Source: Actinophytocola sp963826035
GTDB lineage: Bacteria; Actinomycetota; Actinomycetes; Mycobacteriales; Pseudonocardiaceae
Length of the DNA: 64,000 nucleotides
Direction of reading: 5' to 3'
NCBI GenBank assembly: GCA_963826035.1
Contig: CAWGVZ010000010.1
Location: 682,001 to 746,000 of the forward strand
Shown here: positions 41,943 to 50,473 of the stretch, in pieces
Numbering within the stretch: the stretch's first letter is position 1
Layout: every line of letters starts with the position of its first letter
Notes under the pieces: model-generated
Databases searched by the model: none
Told to the model about the DNA's origin: nothing
Seen by the model: the letters and a program-made list of their open reading frames with translations, nothing else
Made by a program: the position numbers and the translations under genes

Positions 41943-43775
41943 CTACGATGCCAGCGCCGCCAGGAAACGACTCGTGGCCGCGACCGCCTTCGCGGACCCG
42001 CCCGCGCCGCTCAGCAGCACCCCGAACGCCAGGTCACCCTGGTATCCGACGAACCACGCGTGCGACTGGGTGCCGTCGCCGAACTGGGCGGTGCCGGTCT
42101 TGCCGCGCAGGTCGGGGAAGGGTGCGAGCGGCGGCTGGCCCCTCGCCATCCGGTGCATCATGTCGCGGACGGCGACCAGCACGGCCGGGTCGACCGCCGC
42201 CGGCTCGGTGTCGGTGGTCGTGTGCTTGTCCCGCAGCAGCGTCGGCGTCGGCACCGTGCCGGCCGCGACGGTCGACGCGACCAGCGTCATCCCGAACGGG
42301 CTCGCCACCACCTTGCCCTGACCGAAGCCGTCCTCCGCGCGCTCGACCACGTTCGACGCGGGCGGCACCGAGCCGGTGACCGTGGTGGCGCCCGGCATCA
42401 CGAAGTCGGCGCCGAGGCCGAACCGCTTGGCCGTGTTCGTGAGGTCCGACGGCCCCATCTTCGAGGCCAGGTCGGCGAAGGTGGTGTTGCACGAGTACGC
42501 GAACGCGTCGTGCAGCGGGATCATGCCCTTCTCGAAGTCGTTGTTGTTGGGGATCGGCCGGCCGTCGACCGTGATGCTGGCCGGGCAGCCGACCGGGGTG
42601 GTGGCGGTGACCGTGCCGCCGAGCAGCGCGGCGCTGGCCGTCACGATCTTGAAGGTGGACCCGGGGGCATAGCGGCCGGTCAGCGCGATCGCGCCCTGCG
42701 CGTCGGCCGGCGCGTTCTGGGCGACCGCCAACAGCTCGCCCGTCGACGGCTGCATGGCCACGATCATCGACGGGGTCGGCTCGGTGGCGAGCGTGGCCTG
42801 CGCGGCGTTCTGCAGCTTCGTGCTCAGCGTGGTGACGGCCGCCTTCGCCGGCTCGGCCGGCTTCGCGTGCAGCTCCTCCACCTCGGCGCCGGACACGTCG
42901 ATCGTGACCACCCGCCAGCCGGTCTTGCCGGCCAGGTCGGCCTCCACCACCTTGCGGATGCCGGGCAGCAAGGTCGGCGCGAACGCCTTGTCGGCGGCCA
43001 GCAGGCGCGGGCCGGAAGTGAACCGCACGCCCGGCAGGTCGTAGATCCGCGGCTTCACCAGCTCGTAGTCGTTCCAGCGCAGTGCCGCCACCTGGTAGGG
43101 CGCCTCGGCCCCCACCTTGGCGGCGCCGTCGAGGATCGACTGCTGGGTGATGGTGGCGTCGAAGCCGGACAGCGCGCCGGCCAGCGCACCGGCCACGGCG
43201 GGTGCGTCGCCGGCCTTGGCCGTCTCGAACAGCACGGACACCACCTGGTTCGGCTCGAGCACCACCTGGCCGTCCCGGTCGAGCACGGGCGCCAGCTGCG
43301 GCTCGTCGACCTGCAGGTCCATCGACTGCTGCGCCGCCAGCTTCGGGTGCACGACGGTCGACTCCCAGTGCACCTTCCAGGCGTCGTCCTCGCTGCGCAT
43401 GCCGAAGCGGCCGGCGTAGGTCCACTCCCGGCGGTCGCCGAAGTTCCAGGTGGCGGTGAACGCCACCGTGGCGTTCGACCCGTCCTCCTCCACCCGGTCG
43501 ACCCGCGCCCGCACCGACTCCGGCTCGAGCGCGGAGCGCACCTGGTCCAGCAGCGCCTTGGCCGAGTCGGCCGAGTCGGTGAGCCGGCCGGCGGCCTCGT
43601 TGTCGCCCTTCGCGAAGGCGTCGAGGAACTTGGTGGCGGCGTTCTGGGCCTCGTCGTCGGATCCGAACAGGCCGCAGCCGGCGAGCGGGACCATGAGCAC
43701 GGCCGAGGCGAGAACGCCTACCGCCCGGCGGAACGAAGGTGCGCGCACGGCCGCGAGTATGCCCGACTGGAACAT
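41943..43775 (-). CDS. Penicillin-binding protein (MecA_N/transpeptidase), lipoprotein-like
   Basis: 610 residues from ATG 43775. A signal peptide with lipobox VPLAGC is followed by an NTF2-like MecA N-terminal domain (AATKFLDAFAKGDNEAAGRL). A dimerisation domain and the transpeptidase follow: SxxK in RYAPGSTFKIV, SxN in FAYSCNTTFADL, and KTG in LRGKTGTAQFG. It acts outside the membrane in peptidoglycan cross-linking. It corresponds in position to the putative PBP lipoprotein Rv2864c of M. tuberculosis (recalled synteny). Confidence 0.92.
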   Translation of the reverse strand: MFQSGILAAVRAPSFRRAVGVLASAVLMVPLAGCGLFGSDDEAQNAATKFLDAFAKGDNEAAGRLTDSADSAKALLDQVRSALEPESVRARVDRVEEDGSNATVAFTATWNFGDRREWTYAGRFGMRSEDDAWKVHWESTVVHPKLAAQQSMDLQVDEPQLAPVLDRDGQVVLEPNQVVSVLFETAKAGDAPAVAGALAGALSGFDATITQQSILDGAAKVGAEAPYQVAALRWNDYELVKPRIYDLPGVRFTSGPRLLAADKAFAPTLLPGIRKVVEADLAGKTGWRVVTIDVSGAEVEELHAKPAEPAKAAVTTLSTKLQNAAQATLATEPTPSMIVAMQPSTGELLAVAQNAPADAQGAIALTGRYAPGSTFKIVTASAALLGGTVTATTPVGCPASITVDGRPIPNNNDFEKGMIPLHDAFAYSCNTTFADLASKMGPSDLTNTAKRFGLGADFVMPGATTVTGSVPPASNVVERAEDGFGQGKVVASPFGMTLVASTVAAGTVPTPTLLRDKHTTTDTEPAAVDPAVLVAVRDMMHRMARGQPPLAPFPDLRGKTGTAQFGDGTQSHAWFVGYQGDLAFGVLLSGAGGSAKAVAATSRFLAALAS

Positions 43776-43799
43776 GCTCGCTCCGCAGGCTCCGCTCGA

Positions 43800-44654
43800 T
43801 CAGAACAGCACAGTGGCGTACTGGCCGACTCGGGTGAACCCGATCCTGCGGTAAGCCGACTGGGCTACCACGTTGTAGGCATTGACATACAGGCTCGCCG
43901 TCCGGCCGAGGCCGCGGACGAGCCGGTCGACCACGGCGGCCGTGCCGGCCGAACCGAGCCCATGGCCGCGGCGGTCCGGATGCACCCACACGCCCTGGAT
44001 CTGGCCGACCGCGTTGGACAGCGCGCCGATCTCCGCCTTGAAGATCACCTCGCCGCCCTCGAACCGGGCGAACGCGCGCCCAGCCCCGATCAGCTCGGCC
44101 ACCCGTGCGCGGTAGCTGGCGCCACCGTCGCCCGATCGGGGGTCGACGCCGACCTCCTCGATGAACATGGCCACGGCGGCCGGCAGGTAGCGCTCGAGCT
44201 CGTCGGGCCGGACCGGGCGGACGTGCTGATCGGCCGTGATCTCGGCGGGCTTGCTGGTGGACATGAGCGGCTGCTCTTCGCGCACCTCGCGCGCGGGGCC
44301 CCAGTCCAGCTCCAGCTCCTGCCACAGGCCGAGGACCTGCTCTGCCGGGCCGACCACGGACGAGCACATGCGCCGCCGGCGCAGCGCGCGGTCGGCGAAG
44401 GCACGCAGCGCGGCCCGGTTGCCCTGGAGCGGAATGAGGTTGGACCCGGCGAAACACAGCGAGTCGATCCGGCCGCTGCGGAACCCGCGCGGCTCGCAGC
44501 CCCACAGCTCGCCACCGAGCCGCCACGGGTCCATGCCCAGGTTCTCGATGCGCGACGCGACCATGCAGGACGCGACAGGGTCCGCCATGAGCATCGCGCG
44601 CACGGCGAGTCGATCGCGTTCATCGAGCAGCCGCGCTCCGGCAAGCCGCAACAC
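43800..44654 (-). CDS. GNAT acetyltransferase with N-terminal DUF4081 domain
   Basis: 284 residues. The N-terminal half (RLAVRAMLMADPVASCMVAS, LCFAGSNLIPL) is the DUF4081 module; the C-terminal half is GNAT, with the acetyl-CoA loop VWVHPDRRGHGLGSAGTAAV and the ending YVNAYNVVAQSAYRRIGF. This gene next to ispG and the PBP is conserved in actinobacteria. Its substrate is not known. The PBP start is 25 bases downstream of its stop. Confidence 0.88.
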   Translation of the reverse strand: MLRLAGARLLDERDRLAVRAMLMADPVASCMVASRIENLGMDPWRLGGELWGCEPRGFRSGRIDSLCFAGSNLIPLQGNRAALRAFADRALRRRRMCSSVVGPAEQVLGLWQELELDWGPAREVREEQPLMSTSKPAEITADQHVRPVRPDELERYLPAAVAMFIEEVGVDPRSGDGGASYRARVAELIGAGRAFARFEGGEVIFKAEIGALSNAVGQIQGVWVHPDRRGHGLGSAGTAAVVDRLVRGLGRTASLYVNAYNVVAQSAYRRIGFTRVGQYATVLF

Positions 44655-44761
44655 GAGGTCAAGCGTGCCAGATGGACGCCGGTTGCGGAAACTTCAGCGG
44701 GGGTGTCGATCCGGTTTCGGTGAGTTCGACGTGTGAGTAGAACCCCGAAACGGAGGTCACC

Positions 44762-44899
44762 ATGCCCACCCCCGATCCCCTGGTCGTGCAGCAGGACGAC
44801 GACCGCACTCCCCAGCCGGACCCCGAGACCGAGCCGGTGCCCGCGCTGCTCGCCGGCCAGGAGGAGTACCTGCACGCGGAGATTGGCCGGCACCGATGA
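44762..44899 (+). CDS. 45-residue acidic protein, uncharacterised
   Basis: ATG 44762 is five bases after GGAGG, an excellent ribosome site. The product is Pro/Asp/Glu-rich (PEPVPALLAG-like; contains DDDRTPQPDPETEPVPALLA) and ends GRHR. No transmembrane or Cys residues. Divergent from the GNAT gene and 59 bases ahead of the RibD-like gene. Support is the start site only. Confidence 0.5.
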   Translation: MPTPDPLVVQQDDDRTPQPDPETEPVPALLAGQEEYLHAEIGRHR

Positions 44900-44958
44900 G
44901 TCTTCGGGGTGCACCTCGTCTACCTGTGTGAGCAGACTGGACGAAGGAGGATTCGCCG

Positions 44959-45543
44959 ATGCGGAAGTTGATCTATTCCATGGGTGTCTCGCTGGACGGC
45001 TACACCACGGCCCCCGGCGGGAGCATCGAATGGACGCGGCCGGACGACGAGCTGCACGCGTTCCACAACGAGCGGATGCAGGGCATCGGCACGGAGCTGT
45101 ACGGCCGACGGCTCTGGGACGAGATGTCCGCGTACTGGCCGACGGCCGACGAGGAACCGGACGCCAGGCCCGTGGTGATCGACTTCGCGAAGCTGTGGCG
45201 GGCCACGCCGAAGGTGGTGTTCTCGTCGACGCTGGAGTCGGTCGGCGGGAACGCCAGGCTGGTCCGCACCCGCCGTGACGAGGATGGTGACGAGGACGTG
45301 GTGGCCGAGGTGCGCAGGCTCAAGGCGGAGGACGGGGCGGACCTGGCGATCGGCGGCGCCACGCTCGCCGCTCCCGTGGTGCGCGCCGGGCTGGTCGACG
45401 AGTACTGGCTCTTCGTGTACCCGGTGCTGGTCGGCGGCGGCACGCCGTACTTCCCGCCGCTGGACAACTGGGTGAACCTGCGCAAGATGGAGACGCGCGA
45501 GTTCGCCTCAGCCACCCTGCAACGCTACGAACCAGTCCGCTAA
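44959..45543 (+). CDS. Dihydrofolate reductase-like (RibD C-terminal domain) protein
   Basis: 194 residues from ATG 44959 with GAAGGAGG upstream. MRKLIYSMGVSLDGYTTAPG opens the RibD_C/DHFR fold, LYGRRLWDEMSAYWP follows, and the NADPH-site strand and Gly-rich turn DLAIGGATLAAPVVRAGLVDE and FVYPVLVGGGTPYF complete it. Such stand-alone proteins reduce unknown substrates and are common in actinobacteria. The stop is ten bases before a 21-bp repeat array. Confidence 0.9.
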   Translation: MRKLIYSMGVSLDGYTTAPGGSIEWTRPDDELHAFHNERMQGIGTELYGRRLWDEMSAYWPTADEEPDARPVVIDFAKLWRATPKVVFSSTLESVGGNARLVRTRRDEDGDEDVVAEVRRLKAEDGADLAIGGATLAAPVVRAGLVDEYWLFVYPVLVGGGTPYFPPLDNWVNLRKMETREFASATLQRYEPVR

Positions 45544-45552
45544 CACTCACCC

Positions 45553-45800
45553 GCGAGATCGCGTTTCCCGACCGCGAGATCGCGGTTCCCGACCACGAAA
45601 TCGCGGTTCCCGACCACGAAATCGCGGTTCCCGCACGAACGTTGCCTTCCAGAACAGCGTGACCCAGGTGGCGTGTGCAGTGCGGTGGGCCCCCGGAACC
45701 GCGATCTCGCGTGCCCGAACCGCGAACTCGGGTGCCCGAACCGCGATCTCGCGCGTGCGGGAAAGGCGAACTCGCGTACCCGAAGCGCGAACTCGCCAAC
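45553..45800. repeat. Facing 21-bp arrays between the RibD-like gene and ispG
   Basis: Direct array, four units, 45553-45636: GCGAGATCGCG or ACGAAATCGCG, then GTTCCCGACC. A 57-bp spacer follows (AACGTTGCCTTCCAGAACAG and on). Inverted array, five units with steps of 21, 21, 22, 22 and 21, 45694-45800: CGGAACCGCGATCTCGCG, CCGAACCGCGAACTCGG and variants. Same direct-then-inverted order as at 13.5, 32.7 and 52.6 kb. Confidence 0.88.
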
Positions 45801-45809
45801 CGGTCATGG

Positions 45810-45914
45810 GACATGCGGTCCGGACGTAGGGACACGCGGTCCGGACGTGGCGACATGCGGTCCGGACATGGGGACACGCGGTCCGGACGCGGGGACATGT
45901 GGGCTGGCGGTGGG
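45810..45914 (+). repeat. Second 21-bp tandem array of unrelated sequence, five units
   Basis: Units of exactly 21 bases: GACATGCGGTCCGGACGTAGG-type alternating with GACACGCGGTCCGGAC types; the fifth unit (GACATGTGGGCTGGCGG) is degenerate. The core GTCCGGAC is an 8-bp palindrome. It shares the 21-base period with the neighbouring arrays but not their sequence. It ends 43 bases before the ispG stop. Confidence 0.85.
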
Positions 45915-45956
45915 GACTCGCGGGGCCCCTGGAGGGGTCTCGCGTGCTGGGGCGGG

Positions 45957-47114
45957 TTAGGAGACCGTTACTACTGGGGTGCCGGTCGGAGCGGTCTCGC
46001 CCGTTTCCTCGGCGATGCGCATGGCTTCTTCGATGAGGGTTTCCACGATCTGGTGTTCGGGCACCGTCTTGATGACCTGGCCCCTCACGAAGATCTGGCC
46101 CTTGCCGTTGCCGGAGGCCACGCCCAGGTCGGCCTCGCGGGCCTCGCCCGGGCCGTTCACCACGCACCCCATAACCGCCACCCGCAGCGGGACCTCCATG
46201 CCCTCCAGACCCGCCGTGACCTCGTCGGCCAGCTTGTACACGTCCACCTGCGCGCGCCCGCACGACGGGCACGACACGATCTCCAGCTTGCGGGGCCGCA
46301 GGTTCAGCGACTGCAGGATCTGCGCGCCGACCTTGACCTCCTCGACCGGCGGCGCGGACAGCGAGACCCGGATGGTGTCGCCGATGCCCTGCCGCAGCAG
46401 CGCACCGAACGCCACGGCCGACTTGATGGTCCCCTGGAACGCCGGCCCAGCCTCCGTCACACCCAGGTGCAGCGGATAGTCACACTCCGAAGCCAGGATC
46501 TCGTAGGCCCGCACCATGACCACCGGGTCGTTGTGCTTGACCGAGATCTTGATGTCGTGGAAGTCGTGCTCGGCGAACAGCGACGCCTCCCACAGCGCCG
46601 ACTCGGCCAGCGCCTCCGGGGTGGCCTTGCCGTACTTCTTCATGAGCCGCGGATCGAGCGACCCGGCGTTCACGCCGATACGGATGGGAGTGCCGTGGTC
46701 GCGCGCGGCGGCCGCGATCTCCTTGACCTTGTCGTCGAACTTCTTGATGTTGCCCGGGTTCACCCGCACGGCCGCGCACCCGGCCTCGATCGCCGCGAAC
46801 ACGTACCGCGGCTGGAAATGGATGTCGGCGATCACCGGGATCTGAGACTTCTTCGCGATCGCCGGCAACGCCTCCGCGTCATCCTGCGACGGGCACGCCA
46901 CCCGCACGATGTCGCAACCGGCGGCCGTCAGCTCGGCGATCTGCTGCAGCGTGGCGTTGACATCGGCGGTCAACGTGGTGGTCATCGACTGGACCGACAC
47001 CGGGAACTCGCTGCCCACCCCGACCTTGCCGACCATGAGCTGCCTGGTCTTGCGTCGGTCGGAAAGGACGGGCGGGGGCGTGCCCGGCATGCCCAGCATG
47101 ATGCCTTCGGTCAT
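45957..47114 (-). CDS. ispG: 4-hydroxy-3-methylbut-2-en-1-yl diphosphate synthase (IspG/GcpE)
   Basis: 385 residues, standard for IspG. Converts methylerythritol cyclodiphosphate to HMBPP in the MEP isoprenoid pathway. TIM-barrel part: VGSEFPVSVQSMTTTLTADV, VRVACPSQDDAEALP, INPGN equivalent VRVNPGNIKKF, VGVTEAGP equivalent LGVTEAGPAFQG. The 4Fe-4S cysteines are in IVSCPSCGRAQVDV and VMGCVVNGPGEA. Downstream of rseP and dxr on the same strand, as in mycobacteria. Confidence 0.96.
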   Translation of the reverse strand: MTEGIMLGMPGTPPPVLSDRRKTRQLMVGKVGVGSEFPVSVQSMTTTLTADVNATLQQIAELTAAGCDIVRVACPSQDDAEALPAIAKKSQIPVIADIHFQPRYVFAAIEAGCAAVRVNPGNIKKFDDKVKEIAAAARDHGTPIRIGVNAGSLDPRLMKKYGKATPEALAESALWEASLFAEHDFHDIKISVKHNDPVVMVRAYEILASECDYPLHLGVTEAGPAFQGTIKSAVAFGALLRQGIGDTIRVSLSAPPVEEVKVGAQILQSLNLRPRKLEIVSCPSCGRAQVDVYKLADEVTAGLEGMEVPLRVAVMGCVVNGPGEAREADLGVASGNGKGQIFVRGQVIKTVPEHQIVETLIEEAMRIAEETGETAPTGTPVVTVS

Positions 47115-47191
47115 GCCTCCAGGTTACGGGGCGTCATACAAGTCGCCGTGTGAGACCGGTCTACTGAGCGGAGCTTGCGGAGCGCGCATCA

Positions 47192-48403
47192 TCACCGCAA
47201 TCGGAGCGGGTTCACGATGTCGGCGGTCACGGTGAGCAACACCACGGCGCCACCGATGAGGACGAACACCATGGTGATGCCGGAGAGCTTCGTGTAGTCG
47301 ACGGGCCCGCCCGCCTCCTTGCCGCGCAGCTTCCGGATCCAGTCGCGGATCTTCTCGTAGAACAGGACGGCGATGTGGCCGCCGTCCAGCGGCAGCAGCG
47401 GGAGCAGGTTGAACACGCCGACGAAGAAGTTCAGCGAGGCCAGGGCGAGGATGAAGACCTCCCAGAGGCCCTGGTCCACCGCGTCACCGCCGATGATGCT
47501 GGCGCCGACGACGCTCACCGGCGTCTCCGGGTCGCGCTCACCGCCGCCGATCGCCTCGATGACCTTCGGGATCTTCTCCGGGAAGGCCATGAGGCCCTGC
47601 CAGACCTTCACGAACATCTCGCCCGTGAACTCGACCGAGCCGCCGACCGCCGAACCGGCGCCGTACTCGGTCACCGTCTGGAGGGTGACGCCAATGGCAC
47701 CGACCTCCGTCAGTTCGGGCTCGTCACCCGGGTTGTCCACGGTGAGCCGCTGAACCTGCGGGACGTCGATGGTGAGAGTGCGCTCCTCGCCGTTCCGGAG
47801 CACCACGAACTCGTTCGGGCCCTCGAGCCCCTGGACGGTGGTGACCACGTCGGTCCAGGTGGGCGTGGCCTTGCCGTCGACCCGGACGATCTCGTCGCCG
47901 GGCAGCAGCCCGCCGTCGGCCGCCGGTGACGGGTCACTCGCGCCGCACTCGGACAGCTCGCGCGTCTCCGGGTTCTGGGTGGCGGCCGCGCAGCCGGTCT
48001 CGCTGATCACCGGGGTGCTCGACAGGTTGGGCAGACCCATGCTGACCGCGAGGAAGTACAGGATGATGAAGCCGAGGATGAAGTGCATGAGGGAGCCCGA
48101 CACCATCACCACGAAGCGCTTCCACGTGGGATAGCGCCACATGGCCCGAGGTGCCTCCTCGGGCGTGACCTCGTCGAGCGCGGTCATGCCGGCGATGTCG
48201 CAGAAGCCGCCCGCCGGGATGGCCTTCAGCCCGTACTCGGTCTCACCGCGGCGGAACGACCAGATCTTCGGGCCGAAGCCGATGAAGTAGCGGCGGACCT
48301 TCATCCCGAAGGCCTTGGCCGCCCACATGTGCCCTGCCTCGTGCAGTGCCACGGAGGCGCAGATGCAGAGCGCGAAGAGGATGATCCCCAGAACGAGTTC
48401 CAC
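47192..48403 (-). CDS. Site-2 (RseP/Rip1-type) intramembrane zinc protease
   Basis: 403 residues from GTG 48403. First transmembrane helix with HEAGH at residues 21-25 (SVALHEAGHMWAAKAFG), followed by FGPKIWSFRRGETEYGLKAIPAGG. A PDZ domain lies around residues 165-260 (GLLPGDEIVRVDGKATPTW), and the third zinc ligand is in LLPLLPLDGGHIAVL. It cleaves membrane-bound anti-sigma factors or similar targets, as Rip1 of M. tuberculosis does. It lies between dxr and ispG, the conserved arrangement. Confidence 0.93.
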   Translation of the reverse strand: MELVLGIILFALCICASVALHEAGHMWAAKAFGMKVRRYFIGFGPKIWSFRRGETEYGLKAIPAGGFCDIAGMTALDEVTPEEAPRAMWRYPTWKRFVVMVSGSLMHFILGFIILYFLAVSMGLPNLSSTPVISETGCAAATQNPETRELSECGASDPSPAADGGLLPGDEIVRVDGKATPTWTDVVTTVQGLEGPNEFVVLRNGEERTLTIDVPQVQRLTVDNPGDEPELTEVGAIGVTLQTVTEYGAGSAVGGSVEFTGEMFVKVWQGLMAFPEKIPKVIEAIGGGERDPETPVSVVGASIIGGDAVDQGLWEVFILALASLNFFVGVFNLLPLLPLDGGHIAVLFYEKIRDWIRKLRGKEAGGPVDYTKLSGITMVFVLIGGAVVLLTVTADIVNPLRLR

Positions 48404-48410
48404 CGGTGTG

Positions 48411-49631
48411 TCAGTCCTCTCCCCGCTCGGCCTCGCCGAGCCCCATCCGCGACCTGGCCTGGGCCCGTGCCCAGTGCTCCGCCGCGAGTACCTCCTCGAC
48501 GCTGCCCGGCTCCGAATGCCAGTCATGGGCGTCGTCGAGCACCCCCTGCACAGTGTCCACAATGGCGGTGAAGGTGGTGTTGCCTTCCGTGAAGGCCGTC
48601 ACCGCCTCCTCGTTCGCCGCGTTGTAGACGGCCGGCAGCAGTCCGCCGGTCTCCCCCGCCTGCCTGGCCAGCCGGACGGCGGGGAACGTGTCGTGGTCGA
48701 GCGGCTCGAACGTCCACGCGCTCGGCTCCTCGAACGTGGACCGCCGGGCCGTGCCGGGGACCCGGTCCGGCCAGCCGAGCGCCAGCGAGATCGGCAGCCG
48801 CATGTCGGGCGGGCTGGCCTGGGCCAGCGTCGAGCCGTCGGTGAACGCGACCATCGAGTGGATCATCGACTGAGGGTGAACCACCACGTCGATGCGGTCG
48901 TAGGGCACCCCGAACAGCAGATGTGCCTCGATCAGCTCCAGGCCCTTGTTGACCAGTGTGGCCGAGTTGATGGTGATCACCGGGCCCATGGCCCAGGTCG
49001 GGTGCGCCATGGCGGCCTCGACCGTGACGTCCGCGAGGTCCGCGCGGGTGCGGCCGCGGAAGGGACCGCCCGAGGCGGTGAGCACCAGCCGGTCCACCTC
49101 GTCGGCGCGCCCGCCGCGCAGGCACTGGGCGATGGCCGAATGCTCGGAGTCGACCGGCACGAGCTGGCCCGGCTTGGCCGCGCGGAGCACCAGCGGACCG
49201 CCGGCGATCAGCGACTCCTTGTTGGCGAGCGCGAGCGTCGAGCCGGTGTCCAGCGCGCGCAGGGTCGGCTCGAGACCGCGGGAGCCGGTGATCGCGTTGA
49301 GCACCACGTCGACCGGGGTGCCGGCGATCAGGTCGAGCACGGCCGTCGGGCCGGCGAGGATGCGGGGCATGGCGAACCGGCCCTGCTCGTAGCCGCGCCG
49401 CTTGGCCTCGGCGTACAGCGCGAGCTGGACGTCCTCGGCGGCCGTCGAACGGGACACGGCGACCACCCGGACGCCGTGCGCCAGGGCCTGGGCGGCCAGC
49501 GCCGCCGGGTCGGTGCCGCCCGCGGCGATCCCGACCACGTCGAATCGGTCGGGGTTGGCCGCGATCACGTCCAGTGCCTGGACGCCGACCGAACCCGTGG
49601 AGCCCAGGACGAGCACTGTTCTTTTCGTCAT
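48411..49631 (-). CDS. dxr: 1-deoxy-D-xylulose 5-phosphate reductoisomerase
   Basis: 406 residues from ATG 49631 (MTKRTVLVLGSTGSVGVQAL). Second step of the MEP pathway, NADPH-dependent. NADPH site LGSTGSVG, ALANKESLIAGG, metal and substrate residues in VPVDSEHSAIAQCL, LTASGGPFRGR, AMAHPTWAMGPVITINSATL with NKGLELIEAHLLFG, and VVHPQSMIHSMV. Seven bases before the rseP start. The open frame extends upstream to 50138 but is not Dxr-like there. Confidence 0.96.
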   Translation of the reverse strand: MTKRTVLVLGSTGSVGVQALDVIAANPDRFDVVGIAAGGTDPAALAAQALAHGVRVVAVSRSTAAEDVQLALYAEAKRRGYEQGRFAMPRILAGPTAVLDLIAGTPVDVVLNAITGSRGLEPTLRALDTGSTLALANKESLIAGGPLVLRAAKPGQLVPVDSEHSAIAQCLRGGRADEVDRLVLTASGGPFRGRTRADLADVTVEAAMAHPTWAMGPVITINSATLVNKGLELIEAHLLFGVPYDRIDVVVHPQSMIHSMVAFTDGSTLAQASPPDMRLPISLALGWPDRVPGTARRSTFEEPSAWTFEPLDHDTFPAVRLARQAGETGGLLPAVYNAANEEAVTAFTEGNTTFTAIVDTVQGVLDDAHDWHSEPGSVEEVLAAEHWARAQARSRMGLGEAERGED

Positions 49632-49721
49632 CGCCGGCCATTGTTGCCGATCGGCTCCTCGCGTACGGGGCGCACCCCGGTGTGGGACCATGATCCGGCA
49701 AGGATCTACGAGGGAGGGCAC

Positions 49722-49985
49722 GTGGCTGGCTCGCAGTTGCAGAAGCGGTCGAAGAACGCGGTCGACCCGCATGAGGAGCCGTCCGCCGAGTGGGGTTGGC
49801 ACGGTCGGTTCCCCCGTGGTCGCGAGATCGGCGGCTGGATCACCGTGCTGGGTGTCTTCGCCATGGCGTTCATCGGCAACCACGTCGCCGTGACCGAGCA
49901 GATGTGGCTGATCGGCACGGGCGTCGTGATCGCCGCGGGCCTCATCTGGGAGCGCACGCGCCGCCGTACATCCTGGCGCCGCTAG
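49722..49985 (+). CDS. DUF2631 family small membrane protein
   Basis: 87 residues from GTG 49722 with GAGGGAGG upstream. The polar N-terminus (SQLQKRSKNAVDPHEEPSAE) with WGWHGRFPRG is the family mark, followed by two transmembrane helices (GWITVLGVFAMAFIGN and MWLIGTGVVIAAGLIWE). DUF2631 genes divergent from dxr are common in actinobacteria. Function unknown. The TAG stop lies inside the left inverted end of the element at 49982. Confidence 0.8.
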   Translation: MAGSQLQKRSKNAVDPHEEPSAEWGWHGRFPRGREIGGWITVLGVFAMAFIGNHVAVTEQMWLIGTGVVIAAGLIWERTRRRTSWRR

Positions 49986-50157
49986 TGCCCCACGTCGGGA
50001 ATCCGGCACATGCCTCGGCGGCCCAGCGAGTGCCGGGCCGGCGCGACAGCGTTGCCGAACCGCACGAGTACAACCCGGTACGAGGACGGCTCGGCGCCTT
50101 GCCAGCCGAAACCTGGATCCACCGATCCACGCACCCATTCCCGACGCGGGGCACTAG
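49982..50157. repeat. 176-bp terminal-inverted-repeat element, CTAGTGCCCC family, copy 2
   Basis: The ends CTAGTGCCCC-a-CGTCGGGAAT and, from the other strand, CTAGTGCCCC-g-CGTCGGGAAT match in 20 of 21. The interior has GCGGCCCAG, GTACAACCCGGTACGAGGAC, CGCCTTGCCAGC and GATCCACGCACC, each found in altered form in the copy at 34445-34612. The left end supplies the stop codon of the DUF2631 gene. Confidence 0.8.
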
Positions 50158-50235
50158 ATCCAAGGCCGTGTAGTTATTAAGGGCTGTGGGCGTCTGTCAA
50201 GTGCGTGTTCGTGGTTCCCGGCGAGAGCGACCAGT

Positions 50236-50308
50236 GTCTCGACGGTGTCCTTCGAGACGGTAGCCGTGCCCTGAAGGACATCGGCCATGTCTCGAAGGGG
50301 TCCTTCAG
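50236..50308 (+). promoter_or_regulatory. Alternative hairpins upstream of the efflux gene (attenuator-like)
   Basis: GTCTCGA (50236-50242) can pair with TCGAGAC (50252-50258). CCTTCGAGAC (50249-50258) can instead pair perfectly with GTCTCGAAGG (50289-50298). CTGAAGGAC (50271-50279) can pair with GTCCTTCAG (50300-50308). The first and third hairpins exclude the second. This is an attenuator-like layout if transcribed. Possible TTGACA hexamers at 50338 and 50372 lie downstream, however, so it may only be a terminator cluster for DUF2631. Confidence 0.4.
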
Positions 50309-50473
50309 AGCACCGGCCCGCCATCGGCAACCCGCGCTTGACAAACCAACACGTGGCCTAATTTCACGGCCTTGACAACTAGATCCACTCGAGCGGGAAC
50401 AAACCGGCCGGAAGGTGCGCTGACCTGAGCTGACGCCGCTGTCAGTCCTGGTCCTCCTTTCCGAAAGGCCGTG

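Noticed and set aside
42034..44526. 830-codon open frame antisense-like over the PBP and GNAT genes
   Set aside because: Arg/Gly/Pro-rich composition and no motifs. The PBP and GNAT frames on the same strand have full family motifs.
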